Shown: positions 1 through 9,576, numbered from the stretch's first letter. The stretch is DNA of 64,000 bases from Rhodospirillaceae bacterium (GCA_020638595.1 JACKIG010000013.1:82193-146192), one strand, 5' to 3'. A program made the numbers and translations. The notes: generated by a model not told the origin, from the sequence alone.

Positions 1-1589
1 ATGCGCACGGTGTCGAAGGCGCGCATTCCCGAACGCCCCTGTACCGTGACGCTGCCGCGATACTGGGCCAGCGTCACCGGTCCGGTGCCGTCGGTCCCGC
101 CGGCCAGCCGCAGCGGGTTGTCGCCGGTCGGTCCCGGGCGCAGCCCCGGTGCTGCCGGGCTGTTCTCGTCCAGTCCGACACTGCGGGCGGCGGCGAACAG
201 GGTATTCACGACCGGGTCGATACCGGCCCGGATCACCTCGCCCACGCTGACGGACACCCCGCTCTGGGCATCGACGATCGTCCCGGCCGCACCGGCGATC
301 GCCGGCAGCGTATCGTCCCAGGCCGCGTTGGCGGCATCCGTCGCCAATGCCAGCGTCACGCCGGTGGCTCGCGGGGCAGCGGTGATGACCAGGAAGGCGC
401 CGGCGTCGTCGATGGCCACGCCGAAGGTATTGGCGGCGGCCGCGTCGATTTCCTGCTGCAGCCGCTGGCCCAGCGCTGCCAGGCTGACGGCGTTTTCCGC
501 CCCGCCGAAGACCACCTGGAAGGCCTGGTTGGTGGCAGGGGTGGCGGTATCGGTGGCCGTCAGCGTCACCGTCTGGCCGCTCAGGTCCATGGTCGGGCCG
601 CCCGCCAGCCCGATGACGCGATAGGCGGTCGTCGCCACCATCGGCTCGATGCGCATATGCCGGCCGTCGGCGGCGTTCACCTCTGTCACCCGGAACTGGG
701 CGTCCGGCGCGTTCGCCTGCGCTGCGACCAGCGCCGTCAGCTGGGCCGCGGTCAAGGTCGCGAAGCCGTTGGCGATCGTGCCGCCCGCTGCGGTCACTGG
801 CGCGTTGCCGAAACCGACGGTGCGCGGCTGGTCGACCGGCAGGCCGGCGCCCGACGGGGCGTCGCGCCACCTGATCTCGATCTCCGCGCCCTCCGCGATG
901 CGGTAGGTCCCCGGGTTGCCGCCGACATCCGCAACGGGGCGCGTCGTCAGTGCGGCGATGCGTTCCGGCAGCGGCGGCTGGGTGCGGTTGGCGGCATCCA
1001 GGAAGTCGCGCCCGAACAGGTCGACGGCACGGATGTAGCGCGAGGAGTCGTTGATGGCATTGACCGCATAGTCTTCGTGCTCGCGGTCCATGCGGACGTT
1101 GTCGAAGCGCTCCACCGTGCGGGCGCGTCCGTTTTCCACCCATTCCACCCGCACGCGGAAGGCCACGTCCTGGAAGGCGGAGGACGGTTCGACATGGATG
1201 CGGATGTTGCCGGCCCAGGCACCCTGCCCCTGGGCCTCGAACATCAGCACGTCGCGGGTAATGCCCCAGGCGTCCGCCTCGCGTGCCGCGACCGGGTCCG
1301 AGCGGCCCAGTGTCGCCGTTGCCGGCAAAACGCGCACGACGAAGGCCCGCCGTCCACCGGCGTTGAAGAAGGCTTCCACCGCCTGGGCCAGGAAGCCGGC
1401 CTCGCCACGCCTGTGGCCGCCGAAGTTGCGCTCGAACTCCCGGAATCCGGTGACGAGGGTCGCCCGGTTGGGGATGCCGCGGGCGGCCTCGCCGATGAAG
1501 CCCGCGGTCGACGTCGCGACGCCCTGGATCGGCTTGATGCCGCTGCTCACCTCTTCCACATAGACGCCAGGGGTCAGGTATTCCGGCAT
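1..1589 (-). CDS. contractile tail sheath protein (partial, 3' end outside window)
   Basis: This is the sheath protein of a phage-tail-like contractile machine; the sheath polymerises round the inner tube and contracts to drive it through a membrane. The first 529 codons are visible and the reading frame runs off the window edge without a stop. The N-terminus reads MPEYLTPGVYVEEVSSG, the classic sheath-family start, followed by an AFFNAGGRRAFVVRV segment also typical of the family. A large inserted region of about 150-420 residues, rich in Ala, Thr and Gly, precedes the point where the conserved C-terminal domain would begin. The start is well placed after an AGGAGG site, 9 bp downstream of the 663-residue gene, so the two form an operon. 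With the divergent AAA+ gene it suggests an extracellular contractile injection system rather than a whole prophage; a defective phage tail cannot be excluded from this fragment. Confidence 0.87.
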   Translation of the reverse strand, partial: MPEYLTPGVYVEEVSSGIKPIQGVATSTAGFIGEAARGIPNRATLVTGFREFERNFGGHRRGEAGFLAQAVEAFFNAGGRRAFVVRVLPATATLGRSDPVAAREADAWGITRDVLMFEAQGQGAWAGNIRIHVEPSSAFQDVAFRVRVEWVENGRARTVERFDNVRMDREHEDYAVNAINDSSRYIRAVDLFGRDFLDAANRTQPPLPERIAALTTRPVADVGGNPGTYRIAEGAEIEIRWRDAPSGAGLPVDQPRTVGFGNAPVTAAGGTIANGFATLTAAQLTALVAAQANAPDAQFRVTEVNAADGRHMRIEPMVATTAYRVIGLAGGPTMDLSGQTVTLTATDTATPATNQAFQVVFGGAENAVSLAALGQRLQQEIDAAAANTFGVAIDDAGAFLVITAAPRATGVTLALATDAANAAWDDTLPAIAGAAGTIVDAQSGVSVSVGEVIRAGIDPVVNTLFAAARSVGLDENSPAAPGLRPGPTGDNPLRLAGGTDGTGPVTLAQYRGSVTVQGRSGMRAFDTVR

Positions 1590-1598
1590 GTCTGCCTC

Positions 1599-3590
1599 CT
1601 AAGGCCGTGACTCGTTTCTGCGCAACCGGGTGATGACCGGGCGCACGCCCGGACTGCCTGTGGCGGGCCGCCCCGGATAGTCGGGAGCCTGCGGATCGGC
1701 GTCTTCGGCAAGCTGGCGGGCAAGGTCGCGAAGCTGCACGTCGACGACTTCGGCCAGCGGCGCGGTGACGCCGGGCACGCGGTCGTCCAGGTAGGTTGAG
1801 ACCCGGTATTCCAGCGTGATCCGGTAGAGCGCGTTGATCAGGTCGTCGCGGCGGCGCAGCTGCTTCTGGTACATGAACAGGCTGCGCTGCTGGACCAGCG
1901 TGGCACCGCGCGGCCAGGTCCCGACGATGGGCCGGTCAAGCCGCAGCGTATCGCCGTCGATGCCGGTGACGACGGCGCCGAAGCTGTCGCCGGTGGCCGA
2001 GAAGCCGTCGTCGCTGCGCGCCAGCACCACCGGATCGCCGATGGACCAGTCGACGGCGCGCGACAGGCTGCGCCGGGCCAGCGGGTCGATGGGACCGTAA
2101 GGCCGGCCCTGGAGGTGCAGGTGCGACAGCCGGAAGCCCACCGGCAGGCCGCCCGGATCGCCGACCGTCAGCAGCATGCCGTGCCCCCCGGCCGGCGGGC
2201 CGGGCGCCGGCACCGTCGGCGCGGCCGCCAGCGGCTGCCCGTCGGCGAACAGGGACACGGTCCCCGCCCGGGCATCGACCAGGATGTGGATGTCCACGCC
2301 GGCTTCCAGCCGTGCGGCGGGAATGGCGGCCACGGCGGGCGCGAAGGCGGCCCCGCCCGACTGCGTGGCCGTGGCCTGAAGCTCCGCCTGCACGGTGCCG
2401 GCCGCATCGACCGGGCGGATGTCCAGGCGCAGCACGGTGCTGGCATGGTCCAGCGACAGGATGCGGAAGGCCGGTCCGGCCGCTGTCCCGGGATCCAGCC
2501 GCAGCCCGGCGGTCAGCGCGAAGCCGCCGGCCCCGGGGTGCTGGGGGTCCCAGGCCTGGGGAATCGGCGGACTTTCGAACACCAGATAGGTCGCCGTGGC
2601 GGCCCCGGTGAAGCGCAGCGATCCGGCATCCTCCACCGCGCCGCCGGCCAGGACGGGGGTCTCGCCCGTCCGCCGGTCGGCGAACCCCCCCTCCGGACCC
2701 AGCTGAAGCAGCGTGGCGCGGTTCGGTACCTCGCCCTCCGCCTGCAAGGTCAGGGTCGGGGCGCCGTCGGTCGCATCGGCGGCCAGCAGCGCCGGCCGGA
2801 TCGGCAGTTGCGAGCGCACGGGGACCAGCCGCGCCCACTGCTCGAACATCACCGCCAGGTCCTGCTGCGATCCGGCCCAGAGGTCCAGGCGCATGTCGAT
2901 GGCGACGGCCGTCGGGCTGGGGACGCGATGGCGGACCAGCCGCCCTTCGACCGCGCGCGCCGCCGCACCCAGGCCCAGGGCCGCGGCGGGATCGGTGCCG
3001 CTGTCCAGCACCTCGATGCGGGAGGTCCGCCGGACGGCCTGCTCGAAATCCGGCAGCACGCCCCGGCGGGGAGAGCTGAGGACAAGCCGCCGGCCGGCGC
3101 GGTCCCACCGTATCGCCGTCTGCCGCAGTTCGGCGCGGCGGGCCGCATCGTCGACCGGCACGCCGGCAACGGCGAAGCCGCCGCTATCCACCGCTGTCAC
3201 CAGGGCGGCCTGGATGGCCGCGGCGACCTGGCGCCCGGTGGCGTCGTCGAAAGGCTGTCCCGCCAGGGCGTCGAGATCCGGGGCAAGGGTGGCTTCGGCA
3301 TCGCCGTCGACCCGCAGGCGCACCGGGCCGGACGCGGGGACCGTATCGGCCGGCCCGCGCGCCGCGCCGGCCAGGAATCCGGGCGTCTGAACCCAGAGGA
3401 AGGTGGCGCGTGGAGGCTCGCGCTCGGACTCCGTCTCCAGGTTCAACGGGCCGATGACGGAGACATAGGGCAGGCGGGGCGGGCGGTAGTTCGGATCGGC
3501 AACGCCATGGCCGGCGAACAGCGGCGCCCGATCGATGCGGAGTCCTGATCGCGCACGCCACAACAGGGCGTGCAGAACGTCCCAAGACAA
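1599..3590 (-). CDS. 663-aa injection-system-associated protein with LamG-like domain
   Basis: No function is assigned. The gene is the first of an operon with the sheath gene 9 bp downstream, so it is probably a component of, or cargo for, the same contractile machine. Residues about 30-250 resemble the inserted beta-rich domains seen in sheath-like proteins (repeated Ala-rich helices such as VAAAIQAALVTA between short beta stretches). Residues about 330-490 have the look of a concanavalin/LamG jelly roll, alternating beta strands ending in a VSLFADGQPL-type hairpin. The C-terminal 120 residues are Arg-rich and helical. There is no signal peptide or membrane segment. A surface fibre, host-binding or structural role would fit the lectin-like fold, but this is inference from sequence character only. 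Confidence 0.6.
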   Translation of the reverse strand: MSWDVLHALLWRARSGLRIDRAPLFAGHGVADPNYRPPRLPYVSVIGPLNLETESEREPPRATFLWVQTPGFLAGAARGPADTVPASGPVRLRVDGDAEATLAPDLDALAGQPFDDATGRQVAAAIQAALVTAVDSGGFAVAGVPVDDAARRAELRQTAIRWDRAGRRLVLSSPRRGVLPDFEQAVRRTSRIEVLDSGTDPAAALGLGAAARAVEGRLVRHRVPSPTAVAIDMRLDLWAGSQQDLAVMFEQWARLVPVRSQLPIRPALLAADATDGAPTLTLQAEGEVPNRATLLQLGPEGGFADRRTGETPVLAGGAVEDAGSLRFTGAATATYLVFESPPIPQAWDPQHPGAGGFALTAGLRLDPGTAAGPAFRILSLDHASTVLRLDIRPVDAAGTVQAELQATATQSGGAAFAPAVAAIPAARLEAGVDIHILVDARAGTVSLFADGQPLAAAPTVPAPGPPAGGHGMLLTVGDPGGLPVGFRLSHLHLQGRPYGPIDPLARRSLSRAVDWSIGDPVVLARSDDGFSATGDSFGAVVTGIDGDTLRLDRPIVGTWPRGATLVQQRSLFMYQKQLRRRDDLINALYRITLEYRVSTYLDDRVPGVTAPLAEVVDVQLRDLARQLAEDADPQAPDYPGRPATGSPGVRPVITRLRRNESRP

Positions 3591-3885
3591 GATGCCTGCC
3601 CACCCTAGTCGTCGTGCAGAAATGACGATCTAATTACCCAAACCTTAGCCAATACGTTTCGATAATGTCAATACTGTTCCTTTGTTTGATTACAAACATA
3701 CCAATTAATTCTCAATATTAACGTAAAATTAACTAAAATTTTCATCAATCTGCGTGCCATCTCCCCTAGCGTGGGGGTTGACAGGCCGGGGTTTCGGCTG
3801 ACTCCATCAGGGTCGGCCGGCAGGGTCGGCCGACACACCGACAAGGGCCAACCGCGGCCGGTGGCCGCTATGGCATCATGGGGCG
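3591..3885. promoter_or_regulatory. AT-rich divergent promoter region of the injection-system locus
   Basis: The 295 bp between the divergently transcribed 663-residue gene and the AAA+ gene contain an island of low GC (about 3620-3765, with runs such as TTAATTCTCAATATTAACG) in otherwise very GC-rich DNA. It must hold promoters for both directions. No specific operator was identified. The AT-richness is what an H-NS-like silencer (MucR/Ros-type in alphaproteobacteria) would recognise, but that is inference. Confidence 0.45.
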
Positions 3886-6264
3886 ATGCTCGATCCGTTT
3901 CTCAGCGAAGCGCTCCGCCGGCTTGACAGGTGGCTGCTGCAGGTCTGCGACGAGGAGGAGCGGCGCGCCCGGCTGCTGGCCGGCGACGGCAGCGGCGGCT
4001 GGGCCGGCGTGCGCAACCTGGCCCGGCCGGAGACGGCCGCCCTGGCCTTCGCCGGCCCCCCCATGGACGGGCCATTGCTGCCGCCCGGCGATCACGCGTT
4101 CCATCGCATCGGCACCGCGCTGGGGCTTGAGGCATGCGAGCTGGAGGCACTGCTGGTGGCGCTGGCCCCGCATGTGGAGCCACGCTACCAGTCGCTCTAT
4201 GCCGTCCTGCAGGACGACCTGAACGAACGGCGCCCGACGGAACGCGTCGTGCTGGCCGTGCTGGGGCGCGAGGCCCGGCGGCGCCGCTGCCTGTCGGAAA
4301 GCCTGCGCCCTGCGGGACGGCTGATCCAGGGCGGCTTCCTGGTTCGCGAAGCCGGCGTCTTCGCCCCGCTGGCCTGCCCGCTGCGCCTGGCCGATGACAT
4401 GCTGTCGGCCCTGCTGGGGGGCGACCGGCCGCCGATACCCGGCGCGGCACACCAGGGATGGGCAGCCGGGGAGGGGCCGCAGGCCGGCCGGCAGGCCTGG
4501 CAGGTCATCCATGGCGGCGGCGACCGTGTCGGGCTGGCCCGTCAGCTGGCGGGGGAGGGGGTGCGCATCGTCGATGTGCGGGTGCCGCCCGATGGCAGCC
4601 TGGCCCCGCTTGTCTGCCGGGCGGCCTGGCGTGTCGGCGTGGCCGCGGACAGCCTGCCGGTGATCGACCTGGCCGGCCTGGACGATCACGAAGCCCTGGC
4701 GGCGGCGCGCAGCGTGGAGATGCTGGTCCGCCGGCTCGGCGGCCGTGCCTGGCTGCTGGCGCGCAATCCGCTGGACCTGTCGGCACCGCATGTGGATTGC
4801 CGGCCCATGGCGTGGTCCGGGCGGCGGGACGCCTGGCTTGGGGAGGCACGGCGCCGGGGAACGCCGCTGACGGTGGACGCGGGCGAGCGCCTGGCCACGC
4901 GTCACCGCCTGCAACCGGCGGAGATCCGGGAAGTCTTCGACCGGACACCGGGCGACGACGAAGCGGCGCTGGACCAGACGGCGGAACACATGCGGCGGGC
5001 CGCCGTGCTGCACACGGTCCGGCTGGTGCCGGAGCGGGATTTCGACGACCTGGTCGTCCGCGATACCACGCGCGAAGCGCTGGAGCGGCTGGTCTTCTAT
5101 GTCCGCAATCGCGACCGCGTCGCCGAGATGCGGGCGCTGGAACATCGCTATCAGTTGCAGCGCGGACCGATCGTGCTGTTTTCCGGCCGGTCCGGTACCG
5201 GCAAGACGCTGGCGGCGGAGGTGATTGCCAAATCCCTGGGTCGGCAACTGCACGTCGTCGACCTTGCCAGGCTGGTCAGTAAATATATCGGAGAAACCGA
5301 GAAACAGATCGACGATGTCCTGACGCAAGGGGAGCAGGCGTCTACAGTACTTTTGTTCGACGAAGCGGATGTGCTGTTTTCGAACCGCATGGAGAAAGCA
5401 TCGAACGCCAGTGAACACTTCGCCAATATGGTCGTCGGATATCTGTTGCAGCGGATCGAACGCCATGACGGCCTGGTCATCCTGTCGACCAACCTGCGTC
5501 ACGCCATCGACGAGGCGTTCCTGCGCCGGTTCCAGTTCCGGATCGAATTCCCGCTGCCCGAGCCGGGGGAGCGCCACCGCATCTGGGAGCTGATGCTGCC
5601 CCCCGGCGTCGAGCGGGCAGGGGACATCGACATCGACACCCTGGCCGCCCGGCACCGCCTGGCCGGCGGCGAGATCCGCAACGCTGCCCTGAAGGCGATC
5701 TTTCTGGCGGAACAGGACGGCCGGCCCGTCGGACAGGCCCATCTCGAGCGCGGCGTCGCGCTGGAGCTGCTGGAACTGGGCCGCATCTCGCGCCGCCCCC
5801 CGGATGGCGGGGACGCGGGCGGGACCGGAACCCTGCCCGAACCCGACCGCGGCCAGTTGCTGCGGCGCTGCGCCGACGTCATCCAGGATGTGCTGGAGGC
5901 GTATCTGCGGCCGCGCTTCCTGAAGGAGATCCACATCGTCCAGGGCTCGCCGACGGACGAGACGCTGGCCGGCAAGCGCCCCGCGGTGTCGGTGGCGCTG
6001 TTCCGGCTTGCCCGCCGGCGCGGCGCGGCGGGCCTGCGGGTCGGGGCCATCGTCTCCGCCTGGTCACATCGGGCGGAGGAAGAGCATGAATTGCTGGGCG
6101 TTGTGCACGAGGCGCTGTCGACCACCGGGCAGCTCGACCTGCTGGGCCGCACGGCCAGCCTGCGCGTCCAGGAAAGCCACGACTTCGACCTGCTGCACCG
6201 CTTCTGGAGCAGCCACGACCACCCGGTCCGCGCCAGCGTCGTGCTGGATGTGGAGATTGACTAG
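3886..6264 (+). CDS. AAA+ ATPase of contractile injection system, fused to a DUF4255/Pvc16-like C-terminal domain
   Basis: This 792-residue protein has an N-terminal helical region (about 1-360), an AAA+ core with Walker A GRSGTGKT near residue 435 and Walker B VLLFDEADVLF near 490, then a sensor region with an arginine pair (FLRRFQFR). This is the layout of Afp15/Pvc15-type ATPases of extracellular contractile injection systems. After a Gly/Pro-rich linker near residue 640, the last 150 residues look like the DUF4255/Pvc16 family: a helix VIQDVLEAYLRPRF, a beta segment RPAVSVALFRL and the motif EEEHELLGVVHEALS. In known systems the two are separate genes, so this reads as a fusion. The AAA+ call is firm; the C-terminal assignment is by pattern memory and needs a profile search. 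The gene is divergent from the sheath operon. Confidence 0.82.
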   Translation: MLDPFLSEALRRLDRWLLQVCDEEERRARLLAGDGSGGWAGVRNLARPETAALAFAGPPMDGPLLPPGDHAFHRIGTALGLEACELEALLVALAPHVEPRYQSLYAVLQDDLNERRPTERVVLAVLGREARRRRCLSESLRPAGRLIQGGFLVREAGVFAPLACPLRLADDMLSALLGGDRPPIPGAAHQGWAAGEGPQAGRQAWQVIHGGGDRVGLARQLAGEGVRIVDVRVPPDGSLAPLVCRAAWRVGVAADSLPVIDLAGLDDHEALAAARSVEMLVRRLGGRAWLLARNPLDLSAPHVDCRPMAWSGRRDAWLGEARRRGTPLTVDAGERLATRHRLQPAEIREVFDRTPGDDEAALDQTAEHMRRAAVLHTVRLVPERDFDDLVVRDTTREALERLVFYVRNRDRVAEMRALEHRYQLQRGPIVLFSGRSGTGKTLAAEVIAKSLGRQLHVVDLARLVSKYIGETEKQIDDVLTQGEQASTVLLFDEADVLFSNRMEKASNASEHFANMVVGYLLQRIERHDGLVILSTNLRHAIDEAFLRRFQFRIEFPLPEPGERHRIWELMLPPGVERAGDIDIDTLAARHRLAGGEIRNAALKAIFLAEQDGRPVGQAHLERGVALELLELGRISRRPPDGGDAGGTGTLPEPDRGQLLRRCADVIQDVLEAYLRPRFLKEIHIVQGSPTDETLAGKRPAVSVALFRLARRRGAAGLRVGAIVSAWSHRAEEEHELLGVVHEALSTTGQLDLLGRTASLRVQESHDFDLLHRFWSSHDHPVRASVVLDVEID

Positions 6265-6423
6265 CGGCTGCGGGCAGACGTGGCCCCGGCCCCCGGGACG
6301 GATTTGCGGCCCTTGCGCGCCGGTCGCCGTCTTGACACCCGGCGGTGTCGTGGTCGAGCCTGACGGGATCCGACCGCCCGAGTTTCCCCCCCACCCCGCA
6401 GATGCAGTAGGACCGCTTTCCGT

Positions 6424-7269
6424 TTGAGCGTTGAGATGACATCCGAGAGGCGGGTTGCGCGGCTGAAGCGGCGACTCTACCGCCATCTTGCGCCCGCGGC
6501 CTGGCCCAGAGAGGGGTTGTCGCCGGCCAACCAGTTCCTCTGCGCGACGATCGTGCTGAGTGCCATCGTCGTGATCTTCGAGAGCGAGCCGACCATCTAT
6601 GCGCTCTCGCCGGCGGGATTCCGGCTGGCGGAGCTGGCGTTCTGCGCGGTCTTCCTGACCGAATACGTCGCCCGGGTCTTCGCGGCCGGGGAAGACCCGC
6701 GATACGCCGGGGTCTTCGGGCGCATCCGCTACATGCTGACGCCGATGGCGATCCTGGACCTGCTGGCCATCGCGCCGTCGCTGATCGTGCTGTGGGGGCA
6801 GGATGCCATGTTGCTGCGCATCCTGCGGCTGGTGCGCATCCTGCGGCTGGCCCGGCTGGGCCGGTTCTCGCTGGCCATGCAGGCGCTGGTTGAGGCCATC
6901 GGGGCAAGGCGGTACGAACTGGGGTTGAGCGCGGCCATGTCGGGGATCGTGCTGATCTTTTCCGCCACGGTCATGCATGCGGTGGAAGGGGCCGACCAGC
7001 CGGAGGCATTCGGCAGCATTCCGCGTGCCCTGTGGTGGGCGGTGGCGACATTGACCACGGTGGGCTACGGCGACGTCTATCCGGTCACTGCCGCCGGGCG
7101 CATCTGCGGCGCGCTCAGCGCCATCGCTGCGATCGGCCTGATCGCCATGCCCACCGGCATCGTCGCCGCCGCGTTCAGCGATGCCTTCGCCAAGCAACGC
7201 CAGCGCCCCAAGCGCCCCAAGCACCCCAAGCATCAGGACGCCGTAGACGGCATGCCGCCACCGGAATAG
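6424..7269 (+). CDS. voltage-gated potassium channel (Kv-type, six-helix)
   Basis: An inner-membrane ion channel of 281 residues. It has five or six hydrophobic segments, an S4-like voltage sensor in which Arg recurs every third residue (RILRLVRILRLARLGR, around residue 138), a pore helix and the K+ selectivity filter TVGYGD at residues 212-217, followed by the last membrane helix. The C-terminus is a short Lys/Pro-rich tail (KRPKRPKHPKHQ). The start is uncertain: TTG at 6424 has an AGGA 11 bp upstream, while the ATG at 6436 lacks a clear site. It lies 160 bp after the injection-system ATPase and is probably an independent housekeeping gene. The family assignment is secure; the physiological trigger is unknown. 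Confidence 0.88.
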   Translation: MSVEMTSERRVARLKRRLYRHLAPAAWPREGLSPANQFLCATIVLSAIVVIFESEPTIYALSPAGFRLAELAFCAVFLTEYVARVFAAGEDPRYAGVFGRIRYMLTPMAILDLLAIAPSLIVLWGQDAMLLRILRLVRILRLARLGRFSLAMQALVEAIGARRYELGLSAAMSGIVLIFSATVMHAVEGADQPEAFGSIPRALWWAVATLTTVGYGDVYPVTAAGRICGALSAIAAIGLIAMPTGIVAAAFSDAFAKQRQRPKRPKHPKHQDAVDGMPPPE

Positions 7270-7316
7270 ACGGGCGCCGGGCACGCAGTCGTCCGCACAG
7301 GAAGGGTACAGTCGGC

Positions 7317-8438
7317 ATGTCCACGGCGTCGTTCGCCGCATCGGTCTTCGCCTGGGGCGTCGTCGGTGCCTATTTCTCGTTCGTCCTGGGCTGGCTGCAG
7401 TCCAAGGCCATTGAGCCGCACGAGGCGGCGAGGCGGCCGGTCGCGACCGAGGGCGCGGTCCCCGATCTCTGTCCCGCCACCTGCCGGTTCGCGTGGTCCC
7501 TGGCGGCCGACGCACGCGGCCTGGCGGCGGAGATGATCGACCTGGCGCAGCGCGGCTGGCTGGTCCTGCGCAACGGCGGCGGCACCATCGAGGTCGACCG
7601 CGGGCCCGACGCACCCGCCGGCGGGTCGGCGGATGCCATGGACATCGCCGGGATCCACGGCCGGCTGGTCGCCGCCTTCGCCGGCCCCGGCGCGGCCGGC
7701 ACGCAGGTGCCGGGCCGGTCGACCGCCCCCGCGCAGGGTCTCGTCCTGTGCGGCGCGTTGGCCGCGGCCGAACTGGGGCGGGCCGGGCGCTTGAATGCGA
7801 ACCTGCCGCTGTGGCGCGGCGGCGCCTGCCTGTATCTGGGCTTCCTGGCGGTCGTCGCGGTTGCGTTCGGACCGGGCGGGGTCGGGCTGTGGACGGCGCT
7901 CGGCTGCGCCGGCGGCCTTGGGTCCGCCGTCCTGCTGCCGTCGGGCGACGAACCTGTGCTGCGCCCCTGGCGGGTCCTCGCGTCGACGCTGGGACCGCCC
8001 GCGGCTGCCGTGCTGCTGGCCATGGTGCTGGGCGCCTGGCTGTGGGCGCTGGGCGGGGTGCTGTTCATGGCGCTGGGCGTCTTCGTCTATTCCATGCGTC
8101 GCCGCCTGGTCGCGCCGCATCGCGATCTGGCGCCCGCGACCGAACGCGTCGCGCGGTTCCGGTACTGGCTGCGCCACGGGGGTGACGCCGCCGCAACGGG
8201 GACGGCCGGCGCTGCGTCCGGGGCCGATGCGTTCCACCGCCATCTCGGCCATGCCGTCGCGCTGGACTGCGTCGATGAGTGGGCGGAGCTTCATTTCGGT
8301 GAGGGCTGGCCGGATGCCGTATTGCCGCACGGCCTCTTCGCGGGGCCGCAGGCCGTCACCGTGGGCGAAGCGTGCCGGCAGATCGACGCGTTGGTCGAAG
8401 CGCTCGGGCGATGCGACGGCCGCATGGCGGAGGCTTGA
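7317..8438 (+). CDS. DUF2207-like membrane protein
   Basis: A predicted membrane protein of 373 residues starting at ATG 7317 behind a GGAAGG site, 47 bp after the channel gene. It has an N-terminal hydrophobic helix (about residues 5-25), then a soluble domain with LAAEMIDLAQRGWLVL, which matches the winged-helix-like element of DUF2207 proteins. Two hydrophobic helices lie at about 165-260, followed by a C-terminal soluble part (FRYWLRHGG and later DCVDEWAELHFGEGWPDAV). DUF2207 proteins usually carry a longer periplasmic N-terminal domain that is absent here, so this may be a short variant. The function of the family is not known. Co-transcription with the K+ channel is possible. Confidence 0.55.
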   Translation: MSTASFAASVFAWGVVGAYFSFVLGWLQSKAIEPHEAARRPVATEGAVPDLCPATCRFAWSLAADARGLAAEMIDLAQRGWLVLRNGGGTIEVDRGPDAPAGGSADAMDIAGIHGRLVAAFAGPGAAGTQVPGRSTAPAQGLVLCGALAAAELGRAGRLNANLPLWRGGACLYLGFLAVVAVAFGPGGVGLWTALGCAGGLGSAVLLPSGDEPVLRPWRVLASTLGPPAAAVLLAMVLGAWLWALGGVLFMALGVFVYSMRRRLVAPHRDLAPATERVARFRYWLRHGGDAAATGTAGAASGADAFHRHLGHAVALDCVDEWAELHFGEGWPDAVLPHGLFAGPQAVTVGEACRQIDALVEALGRCDGRMAEA

Positions 8439-8496
8439 CGGCGGTCAGGGGTGATTCCTGCCGGCACGGTCGACCGCGACCGGACGGGGTGCGTCG

Positions 8497-9576
8497 TCAG
8501 CCGCCGGCCAGCGCCTTCAGCCGCGCCGCTGCGTCGGCGGCCAGCTGTCGGGTCAGCTCTGCGGCCCCGGTCATGCGACCCAGGCCGGCGGCCTGTCCGG
8601 CCCAGAGGGAGGAAAAGCCGCTGTCGCCGGCGGCTTCGGCCTTGGCCTTCAACGGCGCCAGGGCAGCCCCGGCGGTCGGAAACGCCGGCGCCACGTCCGC
8701 CATGGGGCCAAGCTCGCGCATCAGCCGGTTGACGATCCCGCGCGCCGGCCGTCCGGAAAAAAGGTTGGTCATCGCCGTGGCGTCGTCGCGTGCGTCCGCC
8801 AGGGCCCGGCGGTGCAGCGCGGACACCGTCGCTTCCGGCGTGAACAGGTAGGCCGTGCCAACCTGCACCGCGGCCGCGCCAAGTGCCAAGGCCGCCGCGA
8901 TGCCGCGGCCGTCGGCGATGCCGCCCGCTGCGATCACCGGCACCCGCACCGCATCGGCCACCTGCGGCACCAGCGCGAAGGTGCCCGGCTGTGCGGTGAC
9001 ATCGGTGGCCAGGAACATGGCCCGATGGCCCCCGGCCTCCGCCCCCTGGGCGATCACCGCGTCGCAGCCGTGGTCTTCCAGCCAGCGGGCTTCGGCCACC
9101 GTGGTTGCCGAGGCAAGGACGGTGCATCCGGCACGCTTGACCCGCCCCAGCAGGTCGGGTGCAGGCAGGCCGAAATGGAAGCTGACGACCGCGGGGCGCA
9201 CATCCTCGACGATGGCGCACAGGACATCGTCGAACGGGGCGCGTGCCGGTGCCGGTGCCGCGGCGCCGGGGTCCACGCCCAGCTCGCCATAATAGGGCGC
9301 CAGGGCGGCCTGCCATGCGGCGGTCCGTGCGGCATCCGGCGGCGCCGGCGTGTGGCAGAAGAAGTTCATGTTGACGGGTTTGGCCGTCTGCTGGCGGATG
9401 GTCCCCATCTCCGCCCGGATGCGCTCACCGTCCAGCATGGCGCAGGGCAGGGCGCCCAGCCCGCCCGCCTGGCTGACCGCGATGGCCATGGCCGCTCCGT
9501 TCGCGCCGGCCATCGGCGCCTGAAGGATGGGAAGCTCGATCCCGAGAAGGTCGAGCACCCTGCGATCCGCCCACAT
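8497..9576 (-). CDS. nitronate monooxygenase (2-nitropropane dioxygenase family)
   Basis: An FMN-dependent TIM-barrel enzyme of 359 residues that oxidises alkyl nitronates such as propionate-3-nitronate; cytoplasmic detoxification. The sequence opens with LLGIELPILQAPMAG, the family hallmark. It contains the flavin-binding ASATTVAEARWLEDHGCDAVIAQG region, the EAGGHR motif with the catalytic His (near residue 185), and the phosphate-binding VIAAGGIADGRGIAAALALGA segment. The start at 9576 is preceded by GGGGAGGA. It is convergent with the DUF2207-like gene and divergent from the LuxR-type regulator. The family assignment is firm; the true substrate is not known from sequence. Confidence 0.9.
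   Translation of the reverse strand: MWADRRVLDLLGIELPILQAPMAGANGAAMAIAVSQAGGLGALPCAMLDGERIRAEMGTIRQQTAKPVNMNFFCHTPAPPDAARTAAWQAALAPYYGELGVDPGAAAPAPARAPFDDVLCAIVEDVRPAVVSFHFGLPAPDLLGRVKRAGCTVLASATTVAEARWLEDHGCDAVIAQGAEAGGHRAMFLATDVTAQPGTFALVPQVADAVRVPVIAAGGIADGRGIAAALALGAAAVQVGTAYLFTPEATVSALHRRALADARDDATAMTNLFSGRPARGIVNRLMRELGPMADVAPAFPTAGAALAPLKAKAEAAGDSGFSSLWAGQAAGLGRMTGAAELTRQLAADAAARLKALAGG

Noticed and set aside
1..624. 207-codon plus-strand frame at the left edge
   Set aside because: Antisense to the tail sheath gene, whose frame is open to the window edge and has clear family motifs.
3868..5934. 688-codon frame opposite the AAA+ gene
   Set aside because: Antisense of a clear AAA+ coding frame with Walker motifs; composition is typical of a GC-bias shadow.
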